A stretch of DNA of 64,000 bases from Epiperipatus broadwayi (GCA_028023455.1 JAQFVV010006203.1:12996348-13060347); one strand, 5' to 3'. Shown: positions 49,601-62,034, counted from the stretch's first letter. Translations and numbers: made by a program. The notes: generated from the letters alone by a model not told the origin.

Positions 49601-51550
49601 GAAAAAGTATTTGAAAGTATATTTTTTTTGTAAAAAGGTAAAAATATAAAGATTGATATTTTAAAAATAGAAATAATGTTGATTTCTATAATCTTAGAAA
49701 ATGAAAATGATTGTTTTATTAATTAAATGATTGTTCTAAAGCAAACTAGCCCTTGGGGCACTTAAAATAAATTAAATGGTAAGAGAAAAAGAAATTAAAT
49801 GACCAATGCAAACACCAGAAATGTCAGCATGGACCATAATTGAAACACCAGAGGATTAATGATGTCTTGCTCATTGAATCCAAAGATTGGATGATAAGAG
49901 ACTAATAAAAATATAAAAGCCAAATTATTATTAGAATTGTTATCTTAGAGCTGACTATGAATATATTGTTATAACTAGCTATATTGCAGATTTTCATGAT
50001 GTGGAAGTCTGCAATAAATTTAATTTTCTGGACAACCAGCTGAGGCCTCTGGATGACAGTTCCTGACCAAATGCATGGCAAGTAGTGGTTTTGTTTCAAA
50101 GAAGGACAAAATCTACGAAAGTGATCATGAAGATGGACTTCTAAATCTGCTCAATTCGTAAAGTATGAACTCTTGTGTCTATCTAATAAGAACTTTTCTA
50201 AAATTGCAATTAATAGCTGAAATAAGAACTCTTATCTGACTTGAAGAATGCAAATTCAATTATTAATATTTTTATGCAGATGTTTAAGCAATCATTTCCA
50301 TTTCTTTTTGTGTGTGTGTGTGTGTGTTATGTTTTAATTAAAATGTATCAAATTAAAGTTGGGTATGGATAGCTGCATGGATAAAAATTAATAACTATGT
50401 TTAAATTCGTTTATGTTTATTTTAAAGGGTTAATTTCAGGCTATTTGTTTCATAGTTAGGACAATGCTTGTGGAGGGATATATGGGTGTTTATATTAATG
50501 TAATGTGAAGCATGTTTAGCATACAGGGCAATGTGCCCAACTAAATGCATGACCCCAAAGAGGCAGTCATATTGTTGAAATGGTCGCAGACATATTTCCT
50601 GCACCATTGACCCCTTCTAGCTCTATGGACAGGGATTTATAAGTCGACAGAAAGACCGCTCTCCCCCATACGTAGCACTCTTTAAAAAAATGATATACAT
50701 GATTCCTTAGTCAGACAGATGCACATTCCTGTTCTGGACATGGATCATTTTCTTCAAATAATTCCTGTCGGCGTGGTTTTATGCTCTCATCTTCATATTA
50801 CATTAGTTGCAACTATATATCTGGAAGTAGGCATTGGGTTTGGCTACAAACTTTTAGTCTGAGATTGAATGAATGTTTTGATAAGTTTTTAAGTGGAAAA
50901 AAATCTATGTAGCCTATCTATGCTCAACATGCTAAAGTAAAAATGTCCATCTGTGTGGACTTTATTAAACAATAATTTAAATTTAAAAATAATAATAATA
51001 ACCAATTTAAAATTAATTGTAAAGTCTAAATTTTTTCCTCAATTTTAAATATAAATATTATATATGTGCGTAAATAAATGTTTGTGTGTTAATTACTGGC
51101 AGTGGCTTCTTTTATTTTATTGTTTTAAATATTAATATATTTTGAGAATATAAATCTATTAAAACTGATAAAAATGTTTAAATCTCTGCTACTCTATGAG
51201 CTAGTGACATTGGGCTAATGGTCAGAATAAAATATATATAAAAAAATAACTTTTTTTTAATCTTAACTTATGTATCTGCCTACTATATAAATTTTCTAGG
51301 TTCAAATGCCTAGATGGCACCTTTGTAGTGCAGATACATTAAGATCCACAGGTCTGCACCATTATAATATATATATATAATACAAATAAAATGTCCATTA
51401 ATTAAAAACTATTCTAAAAACAATAAAAATAATATATGTAATGGTAATTAACTATTTACATAAAGTCTTCAAATTCACAGAAGTGCTTTCAATTAATTTC
51501 TTAACCCTTCTCAACAGCTATCACATTAAAAAAAAACATAACAGAAACAA
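46662..51550. other. Intergenic or intronic DNA, nothing recognised
   Basis: Almost 5 kb without a supported feature, apart from TA and GT microsatellites (46661-46686, 49428-49441, 50310-50327). If the 63.5 kb exon has upstream exons, they could lie here unseen. Confidence 0.4.
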
Positions 51551-51556
51551 AGATCA

Positions 51557-51886
51557 TCAACTCAAATCCCATGAATCCTGAATTTTAACATTAGCATTCA
51601 TTTTATTTCTATTTATTAATATTGCCTCCTTAGTTTTTCTTTTATTATGGTTTCTCTCGAAGTCACTATTATTTTTACTTTTCACACACTTATATAACAT
51701 TTCATACACCTTTAATCTTTTTTCAATACTGCACCTTGATTCACCTATATATGATAACAACATACATCCACAAAAAATTTGATAAACAACATTATTTTTC
51801 TGCTTATCAGGTAAGATATTTTTAGGATTATTTACCAACTTATTAACATTATTTGTAACACAAAATGAAACATTAAACACATCCTT
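51557..51886 (-). pseudogene. Penelope-like GIY-YIG fragment
   Basis: The reverse strand encodes NNVVYQIFCGC and LLSYIGESRCSIEKRL, the GIY-YIG core. KEAILINRNKMNANVKIQDSWDLS and a stop close the C-terminus, as in Penelope proteins. Upstream the frame enters a (TA)n tract that translates as Ile-Tyr repeats and is not real coding. Truncated at its 5' side; different sequence from the 36 kb copy. Confidence 0.8.
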
Positions 51887-51916
51887 ATATATATATATAT
51901 ATAAGGATATATAAGG

Positions 51917-51969
<53 letters not shown>
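51887..51969. repeat. TA microsatellite with AAGGATATA variants
   Basis: (TA)n tracts separated by AAGGATATATAAGGATAC. It lies at the truncated edge of the Penelope fragment, a common position for such tracts beside these elements in this window. Confidence 0.85.
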
Positions 51970-51973
<4 letters not shown>

Positions 51974-52443
51974 AACCTTATGAAATGAGAGATAGGGAGA
52001 GATAAGAAGAAAATGGAATAAAGGAGAGATAATGATAAAGATAAATGATGAAAATGAAATGAGAGCAGCCAATTGTAACCTAATAAAATAGAGAGAGAGA
52101 GAGAGAGATAAGAAGAAAATAAAATAAGGAAAAGAAAAGAATTGAGAGGGAAAAGAAATAGAGGAAAATGATAGAAATGGTATATATAAGGGAGAGAGAG
52201 AAGAAATGAGATGATGGGAAAGATATGAAAGAGAGATATAAGGAAAAGATATTTTAAATGGCTGATATGATAGAAAGATAAGAAAGAGATATAGAATAAG
52301 AAGATGGGATAAAGGAGAGAAAAATATGAAATGAGATGATAGAAAGAAATGACATGAAAGGAAATGGAATAGAATTGAAATGATATGAAATAAAATATAA
52401 ATTAAATGAGAGACTGTAAACGACTCAGCTCAATGGGGTTACA
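51970..52443 (+). repeat. Purine-rich tract bounded by TGTAACC ... GGTTACA
   Basis: For about 430 nt the plus strand is almost all A and G (GAGAGA, AGAAAATGGAATAAAGG and similar). TGTAACC begins it at 51971 and again at 52075; GGTTACA ends it at 52437-52443. The TG ... CA borders suggest a degenerate LTR, with the first 105 nt duplicated. No primer-binding site or gag-pol is adjacent, so this stays tentative. Confidence 0.5.
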
Positions 52444-55400
52444 ATAAATTTAAAGAAAAGAGATGATGATCCAGAGATGTATAATCAAATAAAGATCAAA
52501 TCCAATACTGATGAACTATAACGACCATAGTATATTAATAATAATCTAATACTAAACCATACCAAAGATTATCTAAATCACTACTCAATGCTTATCAGAT
52601 TAGTCTTACCAATAAATCATACACTCTCTGAATAAGACCTATGATGCTTTGCTTTAAAATATTATCTTACAGAATTATATTTACTAAAACAACAAGAATA
52701 AATAACCTCAGGGATTTTAAAATTAACATTCTTGTATAAAATTAAAGTTTAAGTTAAGTTGCCTCACAAAGAATTACTGTGATTAATAAATAAATATGTG
52801 ACATTTTAGCTGACCATAAAATAATTATAGTATGTTCAATCTTAAAAGAATAAACAAAACAAATATTAATTCACAAAATTTAGTGAATCAATTTAAATTT
52901 AAACTAATAATGGCCTATTATCTAAGATATTACTTGAGCAAAGAAAAGAGCAAGGGTACTTTTAATACCTTTCCATACTCATAGACAACCACTAAAGACC
53001 TCAAATGCAAATGGATTAGAATTCTTTAAATATATACGATTTAAGATGATGATCGATGATGTGCAGTGAATATAAGATAATGTGCAGCTTTTAAAATAAT
53101 ATTAATTAAAATATTCTTCTAAAGTACTAATATTGTTAATCTGATATTGCATAATCTTTAGTCTGAAAAGATATACTGATAATTTAAAAAAAATAAACTT
53201 TTAACCAAGTATTTAATTATGTATCTGCTATAATGCAATTATCTGTATTTGTGATTCAGTATGAGAATCATTTACTTTAACATAGCTTGTTAATTTTTAA
53301 GACAATATTAATTATATTTATTATCTTAGAATGTACTTGTAAATTTTTGAATTGAAGATTTAATAACTTTTACATTTTAAGATTTTGTGAACTTGGAACC
53401 CAAGACAAAAATATATTTTCATATAAAAGTAAAACAAACAAACAAACAAAACTTTGGAAATAATAATAATTTGATTTATTAAGAACAATAAGAAATTCTT
53501 ACAAATTTAATGGGCTACAATCATTATCAATGTCACACTGGGATTTAACATAAGTATTTTTACTTTTAATAATTTCCTTTAGTTTACATTATTATACTTA
53601 ATAACAGGCTAAGGCTATTCAATTTCCATCTCTTTTAATAATTAGAGATTTTACAATCTTTAACTTTAATTATAATGTTTGTATTTAATAAGCACCTTAT
53701 AATTTTTTTTAATTAAAATATTTCAAAACATTATGGTATTATCTAGTAATCAGAATTACACACAAAAATTAGGTTTATATTTGAGCCTCTAACTTAATTT
53801 TATAATCCTAAACTTAACAAACGCTAAGTTGGAAAAGCAAATATTTTGAATACTACTAATATTAACTAATGATATATTTTTAAATTAGACTAAACTAATC
53901 TTAAAATAAAATAAATTAAGTATGGGACAGTCATTCATCAGAGATCAGCTATATTTTTTCTTAAATAAATCTAGTCCACATAAAACTATTCCCTCAATGT
54001 TTTAAAGATGATGATATAACAGACTTACAAATCCAGCGGTGAAATTCTGGATGAAAATATTAAATTATTATGTGTGAATTGCCACTTATACCATATGCAT
54101 ATTTAATATACTTTAAAATAAATATAACTTATTGTTGGTTAGCTTGTGTGTGATAAAACTATCATAGCAACACAATTCAAACATTGATATACCTATGAGC
54201 CTTAAATTAGCTACAACTACCTGAAGAAATACATTTCCTCAAACAAGCATATCTTGTCATCACAAATCTAAAACAAATGCAACATCACCCACTGTGGTGG
54301 AATTAGCATTAAATCATCATGAATGATAGGCAAAAATATAAAGATATTAGGCTCCTCAGAGCTGGAAAAGAGTATGGTGGCTTCCAAAAATACCTAACTT
54401 CGAGGCAAAAATAACGATGTCTGGAATTTATCTTCAGTACATCTGGGAACAGGAACACCCACCAGAAAAGCACAATCCTCTCATGGGATTTCCAATGCTT
54501 ATAAATATGATCATCATCACTGAAAAATACAATACAATAACCCTCTTTTGGGGACAAGCACTATCAAATTATGGAAATACAATACAATAAGGGTGGAGGA
54601 TACTCTCGACTCCATAAACATATTCAAAAATTATGAACTAAGCCTAATTCTTGAGGCTAACATATTCTAACTAATAGCAAGATATATACTTCACTTAAAC
54701 TAACTAAGTTATTTCCAAGAAATTTATAAAATACAAAACATATATCCAATATTCGAACCAACAAAGCAAACTATGTGTCAACTGATTACTGTAGAAAATA
54801 CGTTAAACTTAAATGCATATAAAATTCTAGGCAAGGCACAATGCACACATAACAAAATATTAAATGCTAAAATATAGTAACTAGTGCACTTTTGAAATGG
54901 TAAATTAAATGCAAGAATATTTACTTCTCAATGAATATAAAATATTTGTAATTATTCTTAATATAACATTCATAAAACAAATGAATGGATATTCTCTGAT
55001 AAACTTCTTTAGTCAATTTAAAATAAAAATTGAGTAAAACATCCCATTTATATGAAAATAAGACTGTGATATTTAAATCTCTATAATAAAATTATTAAAT
55101 AAAAACTAGCTAGTGTAATGCTTGATAAATAAACTAAATCTACTTAAGAATGGCAAAGAAACATTTGCTCATTCAAATAAACCTATTTCGTTTTAAAATT
55201 ATAACCCTAGTTTACCTGTATATTTATGCAAAAAGTGTTACATAAAAATTTAATAGCATAAATATTTTTATGGTTTCATTCTTTTTTAACCAATAAAACA
55301 AACAATAAAAAAAAATAATACATCAACTTAAGTTCATATTTCGGCTCCGTGATGATTTTTTTTCCCATTTCATAATGTGTAGACAATTTATCCAAGTTTA

Positions 55401-55509
55401 GATATCTATTTAAATTCAAAGCTTCAACTAATACATTTACATACATGGCAATCATTTCCAAACGAAAATGTTCAGTAGATCTTTATATAAACACGTTCAC
55501 TTTCTTTTA
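52444..55509. other. Unrecognised AT-rich DNA
   Basis: No gene, repeat family or structured element could be supported over about 3 kb. Confidence 0.4.
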
Positions 55510-56345
55510 TCTTTAAATAATAATTTACTAAGGCTGTAACCTTAGAAATAAGCGTCTGAAAAATACGAAGGTAGGGACCTCTATAGGTCTTAAAACACAA
55601 GCTTACGCTATGAAGAAAAGAGAGAATCCTTCTTTACTTCAACCTACTTTTATATATAAATAGGTGAAGCTGACGTGTTTTGATCTAAGAGTGTGAAGCT
55701 ATTCAATACTTCACTAATTAAGTCCACAATTCTTATAATACATTAATACTCGCGAAATCTTACAATTTACTATGAGTCAATGAAAAGATCTTATAGTAAT
55801 AAATCTGTTACGATAATTTAAAGTTGTAATTATAAATTTTATTAAACGCCCATTATTATATTAAGTAATAATTTACTAAGGCTGTAACCCTATAGAGGTC
55901 CCTACCTTCGTATTTTTCAGACGCTTATTTCTAAGGTTACAGCCTTAGTAAATTATTACTTAATATAATAATGGGCGTTTAATAAAATTTATAATTACAA
56001 CTTTAAATTATTGTAACAGATTTCTTACTATAAGATCTTTTCATTGACTCATAGTAAATTGTAAGATTTCGCGAGTATTAATGTATTATAAGAATTGTGG
56101 ACTTAATTAGTGAAGTATTGAATAGCTTCACACTCTTAGATCAAAACACTTCAGCTTCACCTATTTATATATAAAAGTAGGTTGAAGTAAAGAAGGATTC
56201 TCTCTTTTCTTCATAGTGTAAGCTTGTGTTTTAAGACCTATAGAGGTCCCTACCTTCGTATTTTTCAGACGCTTATTTCTAAGGTTACAGCCTTAGTAAA
56301 TTATTACTTAATATAATAATGGGCGTTTAATAAAATTTATAATTT
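55510..56345. mobile_element. Inverted pair of LTR-like repeats
   Basis: The block from CCTATAGAGG to the AAAATTTATAATT end (about 115 nt, with CTACCTTCGTATTTTTCAGAC and ending GGGCGTTTAATAAAATTT) occurs forward at 55887-56002 and 56236-56345, with a 230-nt unique part between. The whole is repeated inverted and truncated at 55510-55886. The unique part has TATATATAAAAG (56168-56179) and each block ends with AATAAA, so promoter plus poly(A) signal fit an LTR. A diverged copy is at 44.1 kb. The inversion junction is GTAACC|CTATAGAGG. Confidence 0.7.
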
Positions 56346-58329
56346 TATCTTTAAAGAAAATTTCAAATATTAAAATAATAAAACATCGTAAGCATAAACA
56401 TAAGTTGGCATTAGAAAATAAATTATTCAACTGAGTAGCATAAGTATAATAAGCATAAGTATAAGTAAAATAAGCCGGCATTGACAACAATAAATTCTTC
56501 AGCTGAGTACATGTTTTTTATATTTATAATCCTAGGTTCAAACGCAGAATAATTATAATATATCTATTTAGTTAACTTTCACTGTTCTTCTTTAGATAAA
56601 TGCATTTTTTTTTAAAAAAATAGAGCTCTTTTTTAAAATGTTTCTTAATATTTAAAAATGTATTTCTTTTTTAAACAAATTTCCTTTTATTTATTTTTAA
56701 AACATAAGAGTAGACTTTGTTTATAATTAAGGACGCTCCTTGTTTTATGAACTAAGATCAACGGTCATAAAGTTACTTATAAGTACTGGCCACTATAACA
56801 AAACATTACGTATTTGACAGAGACAAATTCATTAATAATATTTTTAAATTCATTTAAAGTTTTACTTCCAAAAAATTTTTTTCATATTACTGGCATAAAC
56901 GAGAATTAGCATTTTAAAATACATATTTTCTTCTTAAATATTATTCTTTTAAGAGCATATTTACATGTATATAGCACGTATTAATAATGCATTATTAAAT
57001 TTAATGTCACTTCTAATTTATAAAGACGCTAACTCATTTCCATTTTAATATTTTAAAATGTTTGAATGTCTTTTTTTTTTTTTAATTTCTTCTTCACGTG
57101 TATTTTTAATTTGATAGGAGATATACTATATTTTAGTGCAATAAAGTCTTTAGCCATAACAATACTTAATAATTTAAGTTTTACTTCTAAATAAAGAAAA
57201 ATGAATAGATAAAAAATAAATGAAATATGAAACGCTGGATTTTTTTCTGCAAACATTTTACCGTAAATTTTAATGTTTCAACTGTAATGAAAAACTGTCA
57301 GGAAAAATGGATTACCTTTTCTTCTCAGCCCACTGTCATTACTGGATGATTTAAAATAATGGTTTTAAAAACATACTTTTATTTATTTTTTTTAGAAAAT
57401 ATAAAGTTTTAAAAATTACTTTTTATTAAATTACTATTAAGATTCAGCTACACATATATTTAAAACAGATCAGCAACTGAATAACCCTTTAGATCTCCGT
57501 TTATCTCACAATTTTTCACCCCCCTACAGTTTATTTAAAAACCAATAAAAACTATTTTTTATTAAATTTAAATATTCCAACAAACCAGCTGTAAAATCGA
57601 TCTAATTACATAATTAATATAATCTTCCCATACCACGTGACCTTCATCCGGAAAACTAAAATTTTATTATTAACAAATATTGTGCAATAATTTTTTTTAA
57701 ATGAAATTTTATCCAACCCACACATTTGTTTTATTTACTTATTTTAAATAATATTGGAATTAAATTATTTTTTTATTCTTATGTTTTCCATGTCAATGCA
57801 TGCACATTCTCACATTAATTGTTTAAAATTTTGACGTTACATTAATTGTTTAAAATTATTTTTAGAATTACAACAATAGAATGTTAATGAATATTTAATC
57901 TAAATATTTTTTATAACTGAATGTTAAACTACAAAACTAATAACAAATATTTTTATTTTTTTAATAAAAACTTATATATCATTTTTTTCTAATTTATTAC
58001 TTACTTATTCCAACTTAATAATAATATCTTATTATTATTATTTAAACATTAGAATAGATTATAGGATAGTTATTTTAAAATACATTAAATATGATTTATC
58101 ATTTCCCAACTATTTCTGATATTTTTTCTAATTCAAATTATTGTCTAGCATCCCTTATTAAAAATAATTCACATATATTATGTAAGATTATCCCATATAT
58201 TCATTAACTAAGTTAATTTTCATTTTTATCATTTTTTTTTTTTTTAAAATTAGAAAATCTCAACAAAAGGTTCAGTTAAGATAACCCTGATCACTTATTG
58301 GAAACAAGTGAAACTTCACTTAGTTACAA
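56346..58329. other. Unrecognised AT-rich DNA
   Basis: No supported gene or element in about 2 kb; long T and A runs only. Confidence 0.45.
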
Positions 58330-58552
58330 TATATATATATAAAAGTAACCAAAGGAAATACATATAAAAACAAAAAAAGACTTATAAATCCAAGAAATAA
58401 TATTATATTTCAACCGGAGGACTGGTTTTCATCAGAAAGAAAAAAAATGAGATATTTGCCAAAAAATATTGTGTATTTTTTTTCTTTCTGATGAAAACCA
58501 GTCCTCTGGTTGAAATATAATATTATTTCTTGGATTTATAAGTCTTTTTTTT
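58330..58552. repeat. Hammerhead-bearing inverted repeat beside a Penelope relic
   Basis: Arms about 58375-58443 and 58480-58552 pair (GACTTATAAATCCAAG ... AACC ... CATCAG and complement). The plus-strand motif at 58488-58515 and a minus-strand motif at 58408-58435 both read CTGATGA, A, stem II, GAAA. The family recurs at 62255-62440, including the outer flank AACCAAAGGAAATACATAT. Confidence 0.75.
58488..58515 (+). ncRNA. Hammerhead-like motif, perfect 6-bp stem II
   Basis: CTGATGA (58488-58494), A, AACCAG (58496-58501), loop TCCT, CTGGTT (58506-58511), GAAA (58512-58515). ATAT and ATAT follow as a possible stem III. A good stem I partner is not obvious, so the cleavage site is uncertain. 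Confidence 0.55.
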
Positions 58553-58555
58553 TGT

Positions 58556-58750
58556 TTATATATATATCTCCTTAAAAAATTTCACTTGAGAATTTGAAAT
58601 ATATGGAATAGATATCCATTTTTTATTATCAATCTTCAACTTTTTTAAATCATTAAAACTCTTTTTAAAATGACATAATGTATTGTTAATCTTTTCAGTC
58701 TTATAACCAACTTCTAGCAATTTTTTGGCAAATATCTCATTTTTTTTCAT
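58556..58750 (-). pseudogene. Probable Penelope-like RT fragment
   Basis: The minus-strand frame of 64 codons has FAKKLLEVGYKTEKIN and then WISIPYISNSQVKFF. This looks like the I-P-Y-x-x-x-S segment between the RT and GIY-YIG parts of Penelope proteins. Its closeness to hammerhead-bearing repeats supports the assignment. It is short, so the call is moderate. Confidence 0.5.
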
Positions 58751-60166
58751 TTATCACACTGGTAACGATATATTATTTTTATTGTTATTATATTTATATA
58801 TACTGTAAACAAATATTAATTGGGATAATAATAAATATTTTTTTATATTAATTCTCTTTGATTGTCTAATCAATTTGCTTTAATAAAATATATTATGATA
58901 GTGATGATGATGATTATCTAAAGTTTTGTTTTAGAAATAATTTTATTGTTTACTTAAACTCAAGGTTAAAGAATAAATTCTGGTATATTTCAATGAAATT
59001 TAAGATGTATAATTTATTATAAAAAGTTGGTCATCTATCCTTAGAAGATGGTAAAATAAAATACAAGAAAAATTGTTTTTTCAGGGCCATCCTAAATCTA
59101 TTATTAAAACTAAATGAAAATCTTCTAGGAAATTTATTTATTCTACACATTATTGTGCCAAGGTTTTAGCACTAATATTACATGCCCTTTAAACAACCAG
59201 GTGAAAATTCCAGATATTATTTTTTTAAAAATTGGAGGAATGCAGTGGCAATTTCCACTCTCTTAATATCTATCAATTTATGGATCTACAGTTTGAAAAA
59301 AAATAGAGATCATTAAAACAACAAATTTTAATTTTTTAGTTGACATTGTAATTATTTGGCATTCTAGTTGTAACATATAATATTCCAAAGATTGTATTTT
59401 AAATAAGTGTTTGCAGTTGTCTGCAAAGGTATGTTTATTACAGGTAATAAATTTTATATTGCTTAGTCATTCTCTTGCTTTTTTTTTTTTTTTTTGCATT
59501 TCATCATTATCAATTTTCGTTACAAAAGAACTTTGCATAGTTTGGAGTATTGGTCGAGCTTCTGATATGGGATCAGAAAATCCCTGGGATCAGAAGATCC
59601 CAGGATCAATTCTGGAACTTGCAGGGTTGGTGCTTGAGTTTATTATGAGCAATATCTGAAAATGAATAAAAAGTTAATAGTTTTTTTTAATGATGTATTA
59701 ATGTGTATATGTTATTTTTAAAAGTGAAAGTGTTAAAATTATTTTGTTAATATATCTTGTGTTCTTCTATCAATTTTTAAAAAGTTATCCAGTTTTTACC
59801 ATATATAATAATTTCAAAACATTTTTTATATATCTATTTTTCACTATGTATGTATATATGTGTGTGTGCGCGCGCGCGTGTGTATGTCAACATTTCAGTC
59901 TATTCTTTTAAAACTCGTTAATTTATTCCAAATCAAAATTGTTTTACAATTTTCTGCCAATGTTTTAGCCTTTTCACATAGCCATTGTCACGGATCTTTT
60001 AACTAAAGATAAAGTAATTAAAATGTTAATGATAAATTAGAAATTTCTAATTAAAATGTAAATCAAAATCTCATACGCTTTTCAAAATATCCTATATACT
60101 CTCTATCATTTCTTACTATAAATATTTACATCTCATTACATTTTAAAAAAGATTACATTAAAATTA
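58751..60166. other. Unrecognised DNA with a TG/CG microsatellite
   Basis: Contains alternating TGTGTGTG-CGCGCGCGCG-TGTGTATG at about 59859-59886, a Z-DNA-prone tract. No gene could be supported; the frame at 59411-59659 has no family features. Confidence 0.5.
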
Positions 60167-60720
60167 TATTAATATTTAAGTGCATGTATATTGTCTATAT
60201 TAAACTTAATTTAATTAGAAGAGATTTGAACTCAGACATTCAAGCTCCCTACAACTATCCATTCTATCTTATAAGATCTCCAATATATGTATTTTGTACT
60301 GAACTAGCATTCATCAATTGATCCAGAATCTTTTCCAACTTTCAAATCTTCAGCCATTTATATCATTGAAAATGTGAGCATGAAATACTCAAAGACCTTG
60401 TTGATGCCAATATTATTGTCCTACTCAGGTTGACTTTAGGTCACTCTGACCTCTCACATATAGGACCTTAATACGTCCATTTAAATATATAGAAGAGAGA
60501 TGTGCAGAGAAGAGGTTAAATTTGTAATATTTAAATGCATGTATATTGTCTATATTAAAATTAATGTAATTAGAAGGGATTTAAACTCAGGCTTTCAAGC
60601 TTTCTACAACTATCCGATGTATATCATATAACCAGTGCACATGAAAACATAATGTGAAAAGATAAACGATCTCTGATATATGTATTTCATGCTAAACCAG
60701 CACTCATCAGTTGGTCCAGA
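60167..60720 (-). mobile_element. Hammerhead/tRNA-like repeats, head-to-tail units (copies 4 and 5)
   Basis: Two minus-strand units begin with the same edge (TTTAA-TGCATGTATATTGTC ... GATTTGAACTCAG at 60178 and GATTTAAACTCAGG at 60577), so the repeat period is about 365 nt. The inner unit's hammerhead is eroded (TTGATGA at 60311-60317, AAAA for GAAA). The outer one has an intact core. Head-to-tail hammerhead units are the hallmark of retrozyme-like elements. Confidence 0.7.
60670..60715 (-). ncRNA. Hammerhead ribozyme core, intact (copy 5)
   Basis: Minus strand: ACCAA (60711-60715), CTGATGA (60704-60710), GTGCT, loop GGTTT, AGCAT (60689-60693), GAAA (60685-60688), then TACATATA. Stem II and the core are identical to the 16.75 kb copy. 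The stem I 3' strand has changed from TTGGT, but CTCT and AGAG further out can still pair. Confidence 0.7.
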
Positions 60721-60875
60721 GATGGTGATCTGGATCAACTGAGTGTTGGTTCAGCATGAAATACATATATCGAAGATCAATTATCTGTTTCGCATGTATG
60801 TGGTCATTAGTATTGGATGTATAAGATAGAGTGGATAGTTGTTGAAAGCTTGAAAGTATGAGTTCAGTTCTTTCT
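60721..60875 (+). mobile_element. Hammerhead/tRNA-like repeat, copy 6, inverted
   Basis: Plus-strand copy facing copy 5 head to head. It keeps ATCAA, CTGA and GTGTT, loop, AGCAT, GAAA (60758-60761), but three core bases (TGA of CTGATGA) are deleted, so it should not cleave. It runs into a B-box-like GAGTTCAGTTC near 60860. Confidence 0.7.
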
Positions 60876-61189
60876 AAAATTATACTATTAATACTAAAAC
60901 TAACTGTCACGAATACACGTAATACTTTTAACTTTTCTTTATATTTAAAATTTATTATTTATTTTCATTCTCCCTTTTTATTATTTAAATTTTATTTAAT
61001 GCATATTAATATTCATGGATTGCATTTTTTCCATTTATTTTTTTTTTCTTAACCTCTATATTTTCTATCATTTTAATTTGAATAAATTAGCATGCTTTGA
61101 AAAATAGAATGATTGATATATATATATGTAATATACAAATCAATATATATATATCAAAATACAGTACAATTTATATAAATTATATTCTT
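60876..61189. other. Unrecognised AT-rich DNA
   Basis: T-rich sequence and a TA tract (61117-61155); nothing else. Confidence 0.5.
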
Positions 61190-61199
61190 TTAGAAGTAC

Positions 61200-61228
61200 T
61201 TTCGACTATACACTTGTAGTCTTTATCA
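61200..61228 (-). ncRNA. Degenerate hammerhead-like motif
   Basis: Minus strand: TTGATAA, A, GACTA, an 8-nt loop, TAGTC, GAAA, then GTACTTC. Stem II is perfect, but two invariant core bases differ from CTGANGA, so it is probably inactive. It shares GAAAGTACTTC with the hairpin at 45.8 kb. Confidence 0.4.
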
Positions 61229-61790
61229 ACTATATAACGTTGAATAATCAAAACGAGACAACACGTAACAATACCCATAGTTCAATTCAGATTTCCCACA
61301 ATTCTGTTATCTTAACATTTGATGACTGGCGATTCATTAACATTTGACGATTTCTTGAAATCAACATAGCCTCTTTTATTTTACGTTTATTATTATTATA
61401 TATATATATTAAAACTCAATGGTTTTTCTGGTAAGATAGGCTTTTTATGTGCAAGGTAACACAACCCAAAACAAATATATACCATTCTATATAGCTTTTC
61501 ATAATAATATAAGATTATTTGTTTTGTATTATCCTACTCTACACCTGAAAAGTCTGCCTTGCTGTAGGAAATAATTAGTAATGGATTTGTAATTTGATTT
61601 TGGCTAATGATTCATTTGTAAATTGGTATACTTAGTTTATTATATTAATAAGTATATATATATATTATATTTGTATTTCAATATTATATATTAATGAGTT
61701 TTTGATATACAATTTTTTTTTTAGTTTCATTCTTATCTCAGTGCATCTTTCATCTTAGCTCAATTATATCACAATAATCTAGCAGCCTAG
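61229..61790. other. Unrecognised AT-rich DNA
   Basis: No supported feature; short TA tracts at 61388-61400 and 61650-61662. Confidence 0.45.
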
Positions 61791-61930
61791 ATCAGTTTAA
61801 ATGCTGCTACAATGATTAATACCTATTCCCATCTCAATGTATGACAATATTGTAATAAGATAATGAATCACTTTCTCCTTGGTCAGCTTAATTGTCTTTA
61901 ATACTTATTGTTTTTACATTGATTTAACTG
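61791..61930 (-). repeat. Third copy of the 62.45-63.0 kb repeat
   Basis: Shares TTTAAATG-TG-TACA, AATAAGA-AATGAATCA-TTTCTC and TTTAATACTTA with 62720-62850. Divergence is higher than between the two inverted arms. Confidence 0.5.
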
Positions 61931-62034
61931 ATAGATTTTTTATTAATAAAGTGAAGAAATTTCTTCTTTTTTTTTATTTTAACTTTATAATAAACATTAA
62001 GTAATTTATATATTTAATAAAGTAAGTCACAATG

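Noticed and set aside
51887-52072. N-terminal part of the 171-codon minus frame
   Set aside because: Translated TA microsatellite (Ile-Tyr repeats) and purine tract; only 51557-51886 has Penelope similarity.
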